64,000 nucleotides of DNA from Monilinia fructicola (GCA_008692225.1 VICG01000002.1:248001-312000), one strand, 5' to 3'; shown: positions 47,317 through 60,507, counted from the first letter of the stretch. The notes: generated by a model from the sequence alone, not told the origin. Translations and numbers: made by a program.

Positions 47317-49993
47317 ATGCTTGCAGAAATGACCTTTTCATCTCTGAGGAGCCGAATCTTTTCTCGGCCGCAGGAAGGGGCCGGTCATGCCACCCCCGCG
47401 TCTTCCAATCGTGAGAGCAACGGTGCAGCATCCAGTGTGACCGCCACGGACGAAATCAGCAAATCGATCGAGGAAACCGGTATTCCCACGGAAAAAATCA
47501 GTCCCGAAAGCAACGTCAAAGACTCCACTCCCGTGGTTGAGACCTCACCTCTGGATCTCGAAAAGGCTGCCCCGGGAGCGCAATTTGGCGACGATGACCC
47601 TCTGCTTAGGGACATTCCTTGGCAAGTTCGTCGAATTGTCAGTCTTGAGGACGACCCCACCGAACCTACCATCACATTTCGCTATTTCCTCTTGACGCTG
47701 ATATTTGTTGCACCCGGGGCTTTCTTGTCGCAAATGAGCTCCTACCGTACCACGTCGGCCCCATACTCCGTCTTCTTCGTGCAAATCTGTGCCAACTACG
47801 TTGGGGTCTGGCTCGCCAAAGTCCTCCCCGCCAAAACCGTCTGGTTGCCCTTCGGAGGAAGTTTCAATTTGAACCCGGGGCCCTTTGGAACCAAGGAACA
47901 TGTGTTGGTGACCATTTCCGCAGCATCGGGGGCCACCTACAACCTGGCATACGCTCCAATCTCCATTGCAGAGCTGTACTTTGGCATCACCGTTCACCCC
48001 GCCGTTGCCATCTTCTTCATGTGGAGCGTGGTATTCACCGGATACTCTTTCGCCGCCATAGCTAGGCAATTCTTGCTCTATGATCCTATATACCCATGGT
48101 ACCAAGCGTAAGTCAAAGAACCCTGCACCCTGATTTGGAGCAATCTTATCGTTGCCGTGTCCACTGTCCAATACCCCATGTTTCTCCCAAGCTTGGCCTC
48201 ACCGGAGTTGGGGGCGAAGGACCAATGCTAATATTGCAATTTCAAATAGACTCTGCCAAACCGCCCTGTTCGAAACTCAAAAGAAGCAGCGACAGCACCC
48301 CTCCCGCCTTTCCAGGAAGCAGATGAGAGTGTTCTTTGGCGTCCTCGCAGCCATCACCATCTGGCAATTCCTGCCCGAATTTGTGTTCCCGATGCTTGGG
48401 TCCTTGGCATTCCTCTGCTGGGTCGCCCCCAGAAACAAGGTTGCAAACTTTATGGGATCAGGCTTTGGAGGAATGGGCTTCTTAAACCTCACACTCGATT
48501 GGTCAAGTATCGCTAGTCTGAGTAATTCCAACAGTCTGTTTGTCACTCCCTGGTGGACCCAAGTTATCATCTTCTTGGCATTCGTCGTCAACTGTTGGAT
48601 CTTGCTCCCCGCCGCGAAATGGGGAAATCTAGCTTCGTGGAAGCCAGAATTGATGTCGAATCGTCTTTTCATGGGTATGTCGTTATTGTTGTTGTTGTTG
48701 TTGTTGTTGTTGGATCGGCATCCCGATGAAAGACGTGTTGCTAACAAATGATCAGAAAATGGAACCCGTTACCCCACCACCCAGCTCATCACCCCCCAAG
48801 CCACACTCAACGAAACGGCGTATGCGGAGTACGGACCCATCTACGTTGGTGCGCAACAGCTTTGGGGCATGTTCTTCGATTACGCTTCTTACACGTCTGG
48901 CATCAGTTGGATTTGCTTCTTCGGCTTCAGCCAGATGAAGGACACCATTTCCAAGTTGAATGCTCGACGGAAGAATAAGGTTGAAGGAGAGACTATCAAT
49001 CACCAGTATGGAGATCAGCTCAACATTCTTCAACGCTCTTACAAAGAAGTTCCATGGTGGTGGTCACTCCTCCTCTTCCTCGTCACCTTTGTCGTCATGA
49101 TGGTCATCCTCGGCACCGGACACCTCTTTATCCCTCTGTGGACATACTTCATCGCCGTCCTCACTGGTGTTGTTGTTGTTATCCCACTGGGTTGGTTGTA
49201 TGCCTTGTCCAACTTCCAACTCCCCATCGGTAGCTTCAACGAGCTGCTGTACGGGCTCATGGTCAATTCCGTCGATGGACACAAGAATCCATCCGGTGCA
49301 TCCGTTTACTCCTCCATCGCCGGCGACGCCTGGTATCGTGCACAACTCATGCTCCAGGACCAGAAAATCGGCCACTACATGCACATCCCCCCTCGAGACA
49401 CCTTTTTCGCCCAAGTCTTCGGCTGCTTCATTGGAATCCCCATCAACTACGGCGTGGTGAGGTGGGTGCTCGATACCAAGGCCCCGTACTTGAGCGGTGC
49501 GGAAACAGACCCCACACACCAATGGTCGGGACAGGGTCTCGCCACCACCCTGACCACCAGCACGCAATACGTTCTCATCGGGCCGCGTCGACTTTTCGAG
49601 CTGCCCATCTTCCGGCCGCTGCCCTACGGATTCCTCGTGGGCGCCGTCCTTCCACCCATCATCTTCCTTCTCCATCGCCGCTTCCCCAAAGCCAAATTCC
49701 ACCTCTTCAACACCACCATCTTCTTCTCGGGTCTCTCCAACTTTTACGGAAACATCTCGACCGGATATACATCTTCCATCATTGGTGGTTTCATCGTGGC
49801 TTACTGGGCGTATAGATATAGATATGAGCTCTGGTCACGGTACAACTATATTCTTGCCGCGGCCTTTGACGCCGGATTCAACTTGAACATGTTGTTGATT
49901 TTCTTGTTCTTCGGTGCCGGAAAGATCGTCACGATGCCCAATTGGTGGGGCAATAATGCGGATAGTGTGGATAGATGCTTTGCCTTGGAATAA
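47317..49993 (+). CDS. OPT-family oligopeptide transporter
   Basis: OPT transporters are plasma-membrane proton-coupled importers of small peptides, glutathione or metal-chelate compounds. Three exons (47317-48107, 48250-48674, 48756-49993) with introns of 142 and 81 bp give 817 residues in a clean frame. A ~95-residue hydrophilic N-terminus is followed by IPWQVRRIVSLEDDPTEPTI, leading to the first helix, and the family NPG motif (GGSFNLNPGPFGTKEH). Then come FDYASYTSGISW, KEVPWWWSLLLFLVTF, SNFQLPIGSFNEL, IGHYMHIPPRDTFFAQ and the C-terminal GGFIVAYWAYRYRYELWSRY and MPNWWGNNADSVDRC. More than a dozen hydrophobic segments are present. A second in-frame ATG at 47329 may be the real start. Substrate cannot be told from sequence. 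Intron 2 holds a (TTG)n microsatellite. Confidence 0.94.
48686..48713. repeat. (TTG)n microsatellite inside OPT intron 2
   Basis: About nine trinucleotide units within the 81-bp intron, between the donor at 48675 and the branch-like GCTAACA near 48740. Confidence 0.9.
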
Positions 49994-50579
49994 CGTGGCG
50001 GGCTCGACGTAATGGGTTATGGACATGAAATGGGACGGGTGGAAGAAGTGCGTCAGGACACTTAATTTGAGATAATGATAATGAAATGATTTCCAACACA
50101 GCACCCTGTAAGATCTTTTTCTCCCACGCGGATTGAAGAGAATGCATGGGAGCAAGCTGCGCCATGCACGGTTTGATTGCCATGTGATTTCTTGAACCGT
50201 AGATATGTCCTGACGTGGTGAAAGATGCAATTTGGACGGTTCGATTTCGACGGCTGGCACTCCAACCCATCTCAAATGCCCGTGAGATGAGGCGGAATCT
50301 CGCGGTGTCCTCGATCATCACAAACGGGAATTACTCCATCACAACACTCCAAACATCATCAGTTCACGTGTAAACCATACCAATATAAAATTTCAATTCA
50401 CTATATGCTACATCCGAAGTCCGCACATTGGCAACGGCAGCATCCGACCCTCTTCCCCCAGGGCTCTAGGGTTCCACCGCAAAATCCTGAGCCATCCTCG
50501 AACTATATCATTCCCCTTGGTGTTCTCGCTGCTCGCATCTGCCGCAAGACATGGACAATCTTCCTGCTCAAGGCAGGAA
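49994..50579. other. Convergent 3' spacer OPT / GPI-anchored protein
   Basis: 586 bp with only shadow ORFs. A CACGTG hexamer is at about 50365. No gene is visible. Confidence 0.4.
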
Positions 50580-51629
50580 CTAGCATAAAAAAAGTACCAG
50601 TACTGCACAAACAAAACTAACCAATACAACCATCGGGTCCCTGATCTCCCTCGGATCCTCATCTTCACCTCGGTTTGTATCTCCTGCCCCACCCAGTCCA
50701 GCTGTTGAGGCTGTAGTGATCACGGGCCTACTCATTGTTATGAGCGAAACTGTCTTCAGAATTGAACGCGTTTGGGTTGGAGAATGGGCAATAATAGTGG
50801 AGACAATTGAGCTCGTAACACTAGGTAAACTGGCTGGCGATGGCACATTTGTTGTGGCCGAAGCAATGGAGCTTGAATCTGCCGAGGTTATCGGGTTGGG
50901 TAGGACCGTCGCAGAAACTGGTCTTCCTGTTGTCAGAATATCCCCCACACTTTCACAAATACCATCGAACTGATTTATCGACGACAGTAATCCTGTAACA
51001 GCACTAGCACTCTGTGCATATTGCGAACAAGTCTGAACGGCATTATCAAAGGATTTCGGAACCCACGAGGTAACGTTTGCATAACACAGACATGAAGCTT
51101 GTTGTGTAGGTGCCAAAGCCACGAAACCTGGCATCAGGCCAACACAGAGCTGAATCAAAGAAGCGGCGGTATAGCAAGCCGGATCTGCGATGGTGGAAAT
51201 CTTCGGGACCAGAGTTGCAGAAGTTGTTTCAGCAGAAGTCGTACTAGCAGAAATAGTCGCCGGTCTGGAGGTCCCAACATTCCCAACATTTCCACAAAAT
51301 CGCTCCAGATTGACAAAAGCCGGATAAGCGGCCGGCACCGCCGTCCTTGCAAAACCGGCGCAAGTCTGCACTGCTCCGTCAAACACTGTGGGGATCCACG
51401 TCGACGAGGAATAACACAGACAAGGAGCTTGTGCGGATGGAAGGAGGGAGGTGAAGCCGGGGCTGATGGATTCACAAGCAAAAAGCGTCGAGCTGACGAA
51501 CGCACACGCGGGGTTTTGTTGGAGCACTGCAGCAGGTGCCGTGGTGGTGAGATCATTGCGGGGTCGCACGCAGTGTGCTTGGTGGAGATTAAGAAGCAGA
51601 GAAGGGAGGAGGGGGAACTTGAGCTTCAT
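50580..51629 (-). CDS. GPI-anchored surface protein with a duplicated Cys-rich domain
   Basis: A single exon of 349 residues from the ATG at 51629 (an in-frame ATG 20 codons upstream would precede a worse signal peptide). MKLKFPLLPSLLLNLHQAHC is a signal peptide. Two homologous domains of ~75 residues follow: the first runs from CAFVSSTLFACESISPGF to NLERFCGNVG, the second from CYTAASLIQLCVGLMPGF to NQFDGICESVG. Each has six cysteines in matching positions, including CLCY before a (T)W(I/V)P segment and FD(G/N)AVQTC. The rest is a Ser/Thr-rich stalk and a short hydrophobic C-terminal end, as expected for GPI attachment. The spacing differs from the eight-Cys CFEM domain. Function unknown; a cell-surface role is inferred. 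Confidence 0.88.
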   Translation of the reverse strand: MKLKFPLLPSLLLNLHQAHCVRPRNDLTTTAPAAVLQQNPACAFVSSTLFACESISPGFTSLLPSAQAPCLCYSSSTWIPTVFDGAVQTCAGFARTAVPAAYPAFVNLERFCGNVGNVGTSRPATISASTTSAETTSATLVPKISTIADPACYTAASLIQLCVGLMPGFVALAPTQQASCLCYANVTSWVPKSFDNAVQTCSQYAQSASAVTGLLSSINQFDGICESVGDILTTGRPVSATVLPNPITSADSSSIASATTNVPSPASLPSVTSSIVSTIIAHSPTQTRSILKTVSLITMSRPVITTASTAGLGGAGDTNRGEDEDPREIRDPMVVLVSFVCAVLVLFLC

Positions 51630-52442
51630 CGAGCAAAGGCTGTGTGGTAGAAGATCGATTGATCCGTGTTGTGGAATGATAGAATACAATGTAGTGCGCT
51701 ATTGCAAGGTCTAAAAGCAAAACGAGAATCACAAAAAAGTTGAACATCCGATCGTTTTTCAAAGCAACTGAAATTATAATCGAGATTGCAAGATTGATGT
51801 GACGCTGCGGACGAAACTAGATGAGTCGTCCAAATGGGAAACTGGAGTGATGAAGATCTATTTTTTACCGACAGAATTAGAACAAACCTTAGAAGGTCGA
51901 ACTCTTTCCCCAGAATAATCAGCATTGTTCGTTTGTTGCCGCAAGGGAAATCGCGAGTTGGTGATATCCATTTCGCACTTGCGATTTGGAAGCTCTTTAT
52001 TTGATCAGACACATGTATGATGACCTTGAAGCGGCCATGGTTCATTGTGGATAATATGAGTCAGGATACTTGAAATGGTAGCCACGAGGGGTAGTAGAAT
52101 AATATTCATATTTATATGATCTCATGATATTCCTAGCAATCAATATTCATAGCAGTCGTCTCTTACTTCGTCCACGTCCCCCCCCAAAAGAAAATAAATA
52201 TGTACATACACAGTATCAAGACCCATAATTTCAACCCGGACCGACCGTATGACTTTCCAAGTCTCCCAGCTGAATGCGACGCCTAGCCATGCCATGTAAC
52301 CGAACATACGCCTATAAGTAGAGACCTTTTCCTACTAGAATAGGATTCTTATCTATCAACCATGCCCCGTTCTCACGTTTCGAGTGATTTCTTCTCCTGC
52401 AACCCTGGTCGCGCTTGTATTCGACCATTCTCATGATTCTCA
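51630..52442. promoter_or_regulatory. Promoter of the GPI-anchored protein and 3' end of IQGAP
   Basis: 813 bp without a gene. A short ORF at 51626-52045 (-) overlaps the promoter and is not protein-like. Confidence 0.4.
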
Positions 52443-55400
52443 TTATTCAGTTCTATAGAACTTCTTGTACAACAGATGTAAAAAGAGATTAACATTCAGC
52501 CTCATTGCACCTTCGAACATATCCATGTACTGGTGATTTGCGAATTGTGCAGCCAATAACGAGTCCATAGGAACTTGAGCCATAGCACCTGTAATGACAA
52601 TGCTGCCTTTGCTACCCTCAATAGAGAAAACACCGACTTGGTCACAGGAAATCGTAAGATTAATCTTATCCCATTCACGCTCGGGGTATCCTTTCCAAGC
52701 GACCAGTACTCCTTTGTCTGATAGCGTTCTGGCTGAGTATTTGAAGGAGCCAAATTTATATGTACGACCTGTGCGCTCGAGTTCCTTTTCGTGATTGTAT
52801 TGTTTGGAGAAAGGCATAAGGAAGCGTTTTTTACTAGAACAAGATAGTTAGCAATCGATCAATTACATGGAGTGATATATCATACCCTTTCTTCTGAAGA
52901 GTCATCATTGCTTGTTCGATGTAATCATCGTAACTCTTCCTTTGGGACTCGAGCCATTCCGCCTTTTCAGCCAAATTTCCCAACGTCATCTTAACGCCTT
53001 CCAGTTCTCTCTGTCGCTGAACTCGACGTCTACTCTTAGTACGAATATCAACAGCAATAGCATTGAGAATGTCCTGGTAGAAGTTTTGTCTCGAGATTCT
53101 GCCGAGCTGTTCGAGCCTCATGATGTTCTCCAAAGCAGTACGCTTCAGTTCCCAATATGACATGGATTTGATATCCGTCAACGTATTGACATCTGAATAT
53201 GCACCGCGAGTCTTGCTGTCTGCCGAAAATTCCTCTCGGAGTAACTCGTGCCATTTCTGATCATCCTCTGGTGTGATTGGTCGTACGAGAATCTCCATTA
53301 GGTTTGGACCAGATTGAACTCTGATTATGTAGAGGATACAACGCTTAGTCTCCATAAAGATTGCTTTTACTTCAGCTTCGGGGTCGTCCATGTCGTGGAG
53401 TTTGGGGTTCAAAGTCATGTGGATTTCGGCAGAGGATACACCCAACATCTCAGACTCGTTGCTCTTTGCACTACCAAGTTCTTGGATGATTTCCCGAAGA
53501 ACATCATCTCTGTTTGGGCAAATTTGTGGAAGATCATCACATATTAGGTTGTGAATTGCAAAGATATCTGCCATCTTGATGTAGAGAGTAGGTTTAGTAC
53601 GTGCATAAAGATCATTGAACTCGTCAATATCGAATGTGCTTTCCGCATCTGGGACCGAAATGATGCTGGAAAAGATATCGGTAATTCGTGTGATGGCATC
53701 GGCAACGTAAGCATTCAATGGCTGCAAGAACATGTTCTCGCCACCGAACAACCGCCCAGAAGAGATTTGGCCTAGAACTTTGGCAACTTCGCCCAAGTTG
53801 CGCTTTTGCAATGGAGTGAGTTGTCTTTCCACTACCCCCATAGACTCAGGAGTAGTCAAAGCTGGATAAAGGTAGAACCTAAAGAGCCAATTGCCAACAA
53901 GCTGCAAGAGATTTTGTTGGGGTTCTCGGGGAAATTGTTGGCAGAGGCCCTCAAAGATTTGCTGGCAAATAAAGCGAACACCATAGGGCATTCTATTCAG
54001 GAGACTCTCCAGAGCAAGCATGAAAAGATCGGAAATTTCTCTCAAGTCTCGTAAATGGTCGATAAACATATCTCGAGTCTCTGGGTCTTTGATTGCCTGT
54101 TCTCGAGGGATCTCCAATGCTCTTTGGCTCGGCCGGCCTGTGCGGAGCTCTTCATTGTTGATAGCTGAGCGATAAATTTGCATTGGGTCACTTTCGAGGT
54201 CGAGTGCAGGATCCTCGATGATGTTTTCCATAATTAGAGGACCCAGTAAATCGCGAAGGAACTTTCTATCACGGGGTGACCGAGTGTAGTTGGCGAGAAG
54301 TTTTGTCCAAAAGAAGTTACCACGAAGGAAGTCTTGGATGGAGGCAAAGTGCTCAATTTCTTCCTTGGCAGAACGGGCAATCAGCTTGAGCAAGTAGTAC
54401 TCCTCACGACGTTTCTGTGCATATCCAAACAATCCCATCATCAGAGTCTCGATACGTTTGCAATCCTTCTCGGCGGTCCCTTGTTCTCGGATTCGTTGAA
54501 ATAATCTGGCGAGGTATTGAGGTTGAGTTTGCAAGTTAAAAAAGAGCTGCTGATACAACTCAAGCTTCTTTCTCGAGTTTTTATTCAGCGCCTTCAGATC
54601 GAATTGATTTCCTGATGCCATGGAGGTGTTCACAAGAAGATTTCCCGAGTGTCCTCCAAAGTTTCGCTGATGCTTCACCACTTCGTCCAGTGTGATTTTG
54701 TTTTTGACTAGAAGCGCAATCTTGATATCCAGCTGATCAATATATTGCTCTGCCATCTCGTTCTGTCGAACTTGCTGCACGACAGTTTTTCGCATCCGTT
54801 CAAATTCGATCTCCTCGTTGAAGTCGAAATCACTATCGTTGAGTAGATGGACAAAGTTCTTAACGGTATTGACGGGGGGATTTTTGCCAGTAGTCAAGCT
54901 CTTGTACGCTTCTCCTTGTAAACGACCACGGACGAAGCTCTGGATCTTGACCACCTTTTCCATATTCTCCTTGAAGAAGCGCTGCTTTTCGATATAAGCG
55001 GCCCGAACCAAAGAAGCTTTGGCGGCTGATTGAATCGCAACAACGGCATCCTCTTCGGACTCCAGTTCTCCCAAAACATCTTCAATATCGTTACGAAGTA
55101 GCACAGCACGGGATAAGGCTTGCAGTTGTATGATTTCTTCTTCGTTCGCCTGGAGATCATCCAATATCATTTCCGTCTTCTGCCTTACCATCCCAGCCCG
55201 TATCATGGATTGAAGATCCATTATTGTCGAGCCTTCTACGACCAGAGCATCGTAGTCATCCTCAACTGAGCGGCGGAGGAGCATGCCACGAATCAAACTT
55301 TGGAGCTCTAGGATCAACGATTGCTCATCTTCCAACACAGACAAAGTCTCGGTGACTTCGCGGCGAACTGCTCCAGCACGAAGGAAGGCTTGAAGGTTCG

Positions 55401-57919
55401 ATATGCTTTCCGAATGACTTTTTAATGCTGTTTGTGTGTCGAGTACCTCAGTTCTTAATGTGCCCGCCCTCGTAATAGCTTGTAGCTTTTCCCAGATTGG
55501 TGTGCATGCATGCAATGCTTCCTGTTCTTGGGCAATCTGGTTTCTTGTCAGCAAGGCCCTCGCAAACCCTTGGATCGCAGTAATTGAAGGCTCTTCGCGA
55601 TAAAGCTCTTCTTGGTCATCTGAGATGTTTCTTCTGAGAAGCATTCCTCTCATTGCAGCCTGCAAGTTTAACACTGGAGTGGACACCGCTATAGATGATG
55701 TTTCTTCTTCTTGAGCTGCCATCTTCTTTCTCACGAGCATGCCTCTGACTGCAGCTTGCAGGTTTGACACGGGGCTCGATACAGAGAGGGATGTCATTTC
55801 GTCTTCTTGCGCCATCACCCTCTTCCTCAGAAGCATACCTCTCACTGCAGCTTGTAGATCCGATACTGGACTTGATACCGCAAGAGATGTTATTTCTTCA
55901 TCTTGGGCCATCATCTTCTTTCTCAGAAGCATACCCCGCACTGCAGCTTGCAGGTTCAATACCGGGGTCGACACAACCACCGATTCGGTCTCCTTCTGCA
56001 GAGTCACCAAGTTTTTCCGAGCAAGAAAGCCACGAATGCTCGACTGAAAATCCTTGACAACAAATTCTGACTGCTGCAAAGCGGATCGCATCATGCATAC
56101 CTCATCTCGGACTTCTTGCCCGACTTTCTTGGCCCTGAATAGGCTTTGAATCCTTCGCACATCTCCTTCACGGCTCTTCCAAAATTGCTCTTGGCTGGAT
56201 TGGCTTTGTCGCACCAAGAATCCACGTGCATGGCTTTGGAGGTTCACTGCGAATCTCTTCATGTTCAATCGATACTCCACGATTTGTCGTATGAAATCTC
56301 CCCGGATCATCGATTGAAGCTCAACCAGCCATTCTTCAGCATCCCAAAGTCCCTGCATTGTCCTTCCTAGGTGCATTCGCATACATGCTCCGCGCACTTG
56401 TGCCTGCAGTTCCACGATCAATGCCTCATTTTCGCCAAGTTCTCGATCGATTCGTTCCTCCTCCGTCTCGACTGGTTCAGGCTCGGGTTCTGGTTCGGGG
56501 ACTCCAAAATCCGCTCCCATATTCCCAAAACTTGGCATGCTGACCCCTGCCTTGTCCAACCCCTTTTGCATCTCTTCCAATTCATGATCCTCGAATTCCA
56601 GTTGTCCAACAAGGTTTCCGATTCGGAAGTCCACAATACCTTTCCTAAATAGTAGCCAACTCAGAGCGTGTATGCAGTATATGACCTTGGGAATATTCTT
56701 CTTTTCATACAAATCGATGAGTTCGAATCGGAACAGCTCCGGTAATTCAACTTCGTCGAGGAATCGGAAGAATTGGGCAATGTTGTCCCAATGTCGCGCT
56801 TGTAGTTTGGGATTCCTAAAAATCCGTATGCGCCGCTCTGGATACAATGCCTCCACAATCTCTGCTAATGTAACACCGTCTCTCAGAGTTTGTTCGAGTT
56901 GTACAGTGGGGGGAATTTTCTCGTTTCAATATGTCCTCGATCCATTCCTTGGCTTCTCCGATATGACAAAGATACTCATAGGCTTGCAAAAATTGTCGCT
57001 GTTGTTCCATCCAGTTTCGTCCTTCCCAACCATAGCCTCCCGTCGTCTTATTCAATGTGCCATTATTTCCCTTCGACAGAGCGCTGCGCTGCAACCTACG
57101 TCGTCCATGTAATCCTGCTACCTCTTGTTCTGGTGATGTGATGGTAAAATCGTCGGGCGTTGCGGATTGCGCAAATTTTGAGAGGGTTCGTAATTGACTG
57201 GTGGAAGATCGTTCGAAGCTTTGTAGCTCGGGTCTGGTGAGAGGTGTATGTAAATGTAGTGGGCCATGTTTGGAGAGCGCTCCTCCCCCCCACACTGATT
57301 GAATCGGAACGACTCAACAACATCGAATTGGGTCGAACCCCCATAGGTGGACGTCGCGAAGGACTGCGTGTTGGACTTACCGATGGACTTATCGGTGATT
57401 GGTCCGGAGACTCAAACAGCGTCAATTTGGATACATCGATACTCTTCCCGCGATTGTGCTTCACGGATCCCTTCTGTACGTCTACACTTTGTGTGCGAGC
57501 ATGCTGCTGAAAGTTGCTCTTGATCACATCGATGCTCTTTCCGCGATTGTGCTGAACTGGGGCTTTGTCTCGTTCTGGCGCCGTCGGACCTGGGGGTTGA
57601 GGGAGTGGTCGCAAAGATTTCCTCACATTTTGGTATGCGCTATCTGGACTCGATTCGATACTCCCTTTCCCATTGCGATTTCTGAAGAACCGTACATCCC
57701 GGTAGCTTCACTCAATCCTCTCCTATGACTCCCGTATCCGTATCCACTCGAGGCGGTTGACGATAGTGTACTTGTGCGACTTAATTCATAGGCACTGGAG
57801 GAATTGGAATAGGCACTGGATGCTGTTGATGCGTTTGACGGGGCCCTCTTGGTCGTGTTCTGATGACCGGTCGCGGTAGAATCAGATTGTGTTTGTCGTA
57901 ATAAATGACGGTACGACAT
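52443..57919 (-). CDS. IQGAP / Rng2-like cytokinesis scaffold; frame broken at three homopolymers
   Basis: Fungal IQGAPs scaffold actin, myosin light chains and formins at the division site. Reading from ATG 57919: a Ser-rich N-terminus and RGKSIDV repeats (to about 57400), a calponin-homology domain (QAYEYLCHIGEAKEWIED to FEDHELEEM), then about 17 IQ-like motifs of the form LQ-x3-RG-x-L-x-R. Next come the GAP-related domain (NYTRSPRDRKFLRDLLGPLI, YGVRFICQQIFEGLC, NWLFRFYLYPAL) and the RasGAP C-terminal domain, ending FLHLLYKKFYRTE. One 52-bp intron lies at 52834-52885. Single-base shifts occur at the T-run 57666-57668 (one short), the C-run 57285-57291 (one extra) and the T-run 56916-56919 (one extra), + strand. 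Total minus the net extra base is 5424 nt, i.e. 1807 residues. The domain order excludes other RasGAPs. Confidence 0.9.
55640..55980 (-). repeat. Near-identical 96-bp coding repeats (32-residue IQ units)
   Basis: Within the IQGAP, four consecutive IQ units share the pattern VS(T/S)PV-x-(N/D)LQAA(V/M)RGML, spaced exactly 32 residues apart. The other IQ units of this protein are far more diverged, so this block is a recent local expansion. Confidence 0.85.
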
Positions 57920-58230
57920 AACGACCATGAGACAGAAAGGGACTCCAGGTTGCGAGAAAGGGCACCAAAAGCAAAAGGCAGACGCAGATGCTTTCCTAAT
58001 CACCAATCATTCACTCAAAGTCTTCAAATGTATGTCGCATACAGTATCCAGGATGCCTAGTACGGCTGGGCGCAAGGTCTTTGGAGGGTATGAATGATGG
58101 AAGTGAATATGCTTGTGGTTTGGTATCCAATGCGATCGATTCTGGTGAAAATGAAGTATTTGCCCTCTCCAATGTATTGGATGTTGTTTGTAACCTTTTC
58201 TCCAAACCAAGGGCGTCCGGCGCAACGCAA

Positions 58231-58292
58231 TCAAGAGAAGAGGGGAGAAGAGAAGGGAGGAGAAGGGAAGAGAGGAGAAGGGAAGAGAGGAT
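58231..58292. repeat. GA-rich (GGAGAAGGGAAGA-like) repeat
   Basis: Purine-only tract with a variable 10-13-bp unit; similar GGAAGGG tracts occur at 58415-58465 and 58595-58650. Confidence 0.8.
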
Positions 58293-58852
58293 AGTAAAGA
58301 GATGTTATGTTGACTGTCTCCAGCTATCACCTATGAAAATGAAAGTGTCCAAAATGGTATATCGTCAACCAGAGTAGTCCCTATAGCTATTAAAAGAAGA
58401 AGTGAAGACTGAGGAATGTGGAAGTGGAAGTGGAAAGGGAAGGGGAAGGGAAGGTGGAAGTTCTTTTTTTTTCTCCTCCCCAGCCACCAACATCCAAGAT
58501 TAAAATTATTTTCAACAAGCAAGCGCCGGTACCAAGTAATAGTAGATGAAATAATTTGATCGGTGCCGTACCGTACCGTACCGTATATAGTAAGGAATGG
58601 GAAGGGAGGGGAAGAAGGGAAGGGAAGGGATGGGATGGGAGGGGATTTGTTATTGTTGTTTATGTTTATGTGTGGATCGTGAAGGTTGGGTGGGTAGGTA
58701 CCTAGGTAGGTAAGATGGATGTGGTTGGGTATCTATCTGGTATATGGATGTCGTATCGTGTCGTATCGTGTCGTATCGTATCGTTATCGCTTGATAGAGG
58801 ACGAAGAGGAAAGGAAGTGAAGTGAAGGGATCATGGATGGGTGAGAGGGTGA

Positions 58853-59085
58853 GATGGTGAGATGGCGATATGGTGAGATGGTGATATGGTGATATGGTAA
58901 TATGGTAATATGGTAATATGGTAATATGGTAATATGGTAATATGGTAATATGGTAATACGGTAATATGGTAATAAGGTAATAAGATAATAAGATAATACG
59001 GTAATATGGTAATAAGGTAATAAGATAATACGGTAATATGGTAATAAGGTAATAAGATAATACGGTAATATGGCAATATCGGTAA
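58853..59085. repeat. (GGTAATAT)n-type octanucleotide repeat array
   Basis: About 28 units of an 8-bp repeat (GGTAATAT, GGTGAGAT, GGTAATAA, AGATAATA, CGGTAATA variants). Variants are grouped, suggesting local unit spread. Confidence 0.9.
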
Positions 59086-59369
59086 CACAGTACGAGTGAG
59101 TGACGAATGAAGTCGATCTAATAAGGAAGTAACGACCTGGCAAGTAGTTCTACCTCCCTACGTAGGTAAGGATTAGGAAAGAGGGATGGAGGTGGTATTG
59201 TGGTGTAGTACTGTAGTGTGTACCCGGGTAGTAGTGTAGTCGTTTAAGATACACACACAGTACTGGGTACGTGGGTGCAGGTGGTCTTGGATGAAGTTGG
59301 TGAAAGAGTGAATATAAGTGGAATATGGAGTGAAATAATAATGAGTGAGGGTGAGCGAGTAAGCGAGTG

Positions 59370-59422
59370 AGAGAGGGTGAAAGAGGGTGAAAGAGGGTGA
59401 GAGAGGGTGACAGAGGGTGAGG
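59370..59422. repeat. (AGAGGGTGAA)n repeat
   Basis: Roughly five units of a 10-bp GA-rich repeat, with the related GAGTGAGTGGGC repeat at 59590-59680. Confidence 0.8.
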
Positions 59423-59773
59423 AGAGAGGAAGAGAAGTAGAGAAGCGATAGAAGTACGATGATTGGAGTAAATGCACCCAATGTGAAGATCCCAAGTCAA
59501 AGTTCCATTCGATGCCCTCTCGAACCTATGGAACCATTGAAAATGATCTACAGAGTTGATACCTTGATTTGGTTGATGATGATGATGAGTGGAGTGGAGT
59601 GAATGAGTGGGTGAGTGGGTGGGTGAGTGTGTGGGCGAGTGAGTGGGCGAGTGAGTGGGCGAGTGAGTGGGTATCATAGTACTGGATCATAGTATCATAG
59701 TATCATGTGTCATATTCTCACTCCCTTCACCATCTGAGCATGAATAATGAAATGGATATACGGAGTAAGGTTA

Positions 59774-60507
<734 letters not shown>

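Noticed and set aside
47545..48171. 208-codon minus-strand ORF
   Set aside because: Antisense shadow of OPT exon 1.
49064..49702. 212-codon minus-strand ORF
   Set aside because: Antisense shadow of OPT exon 3.
58784..59677. Minus-strand ORFs rich in LPYYRIT and SPTH repeats (up to 175 codons)
   Set aside because: Translations of simple repeats, open in more than one frame.
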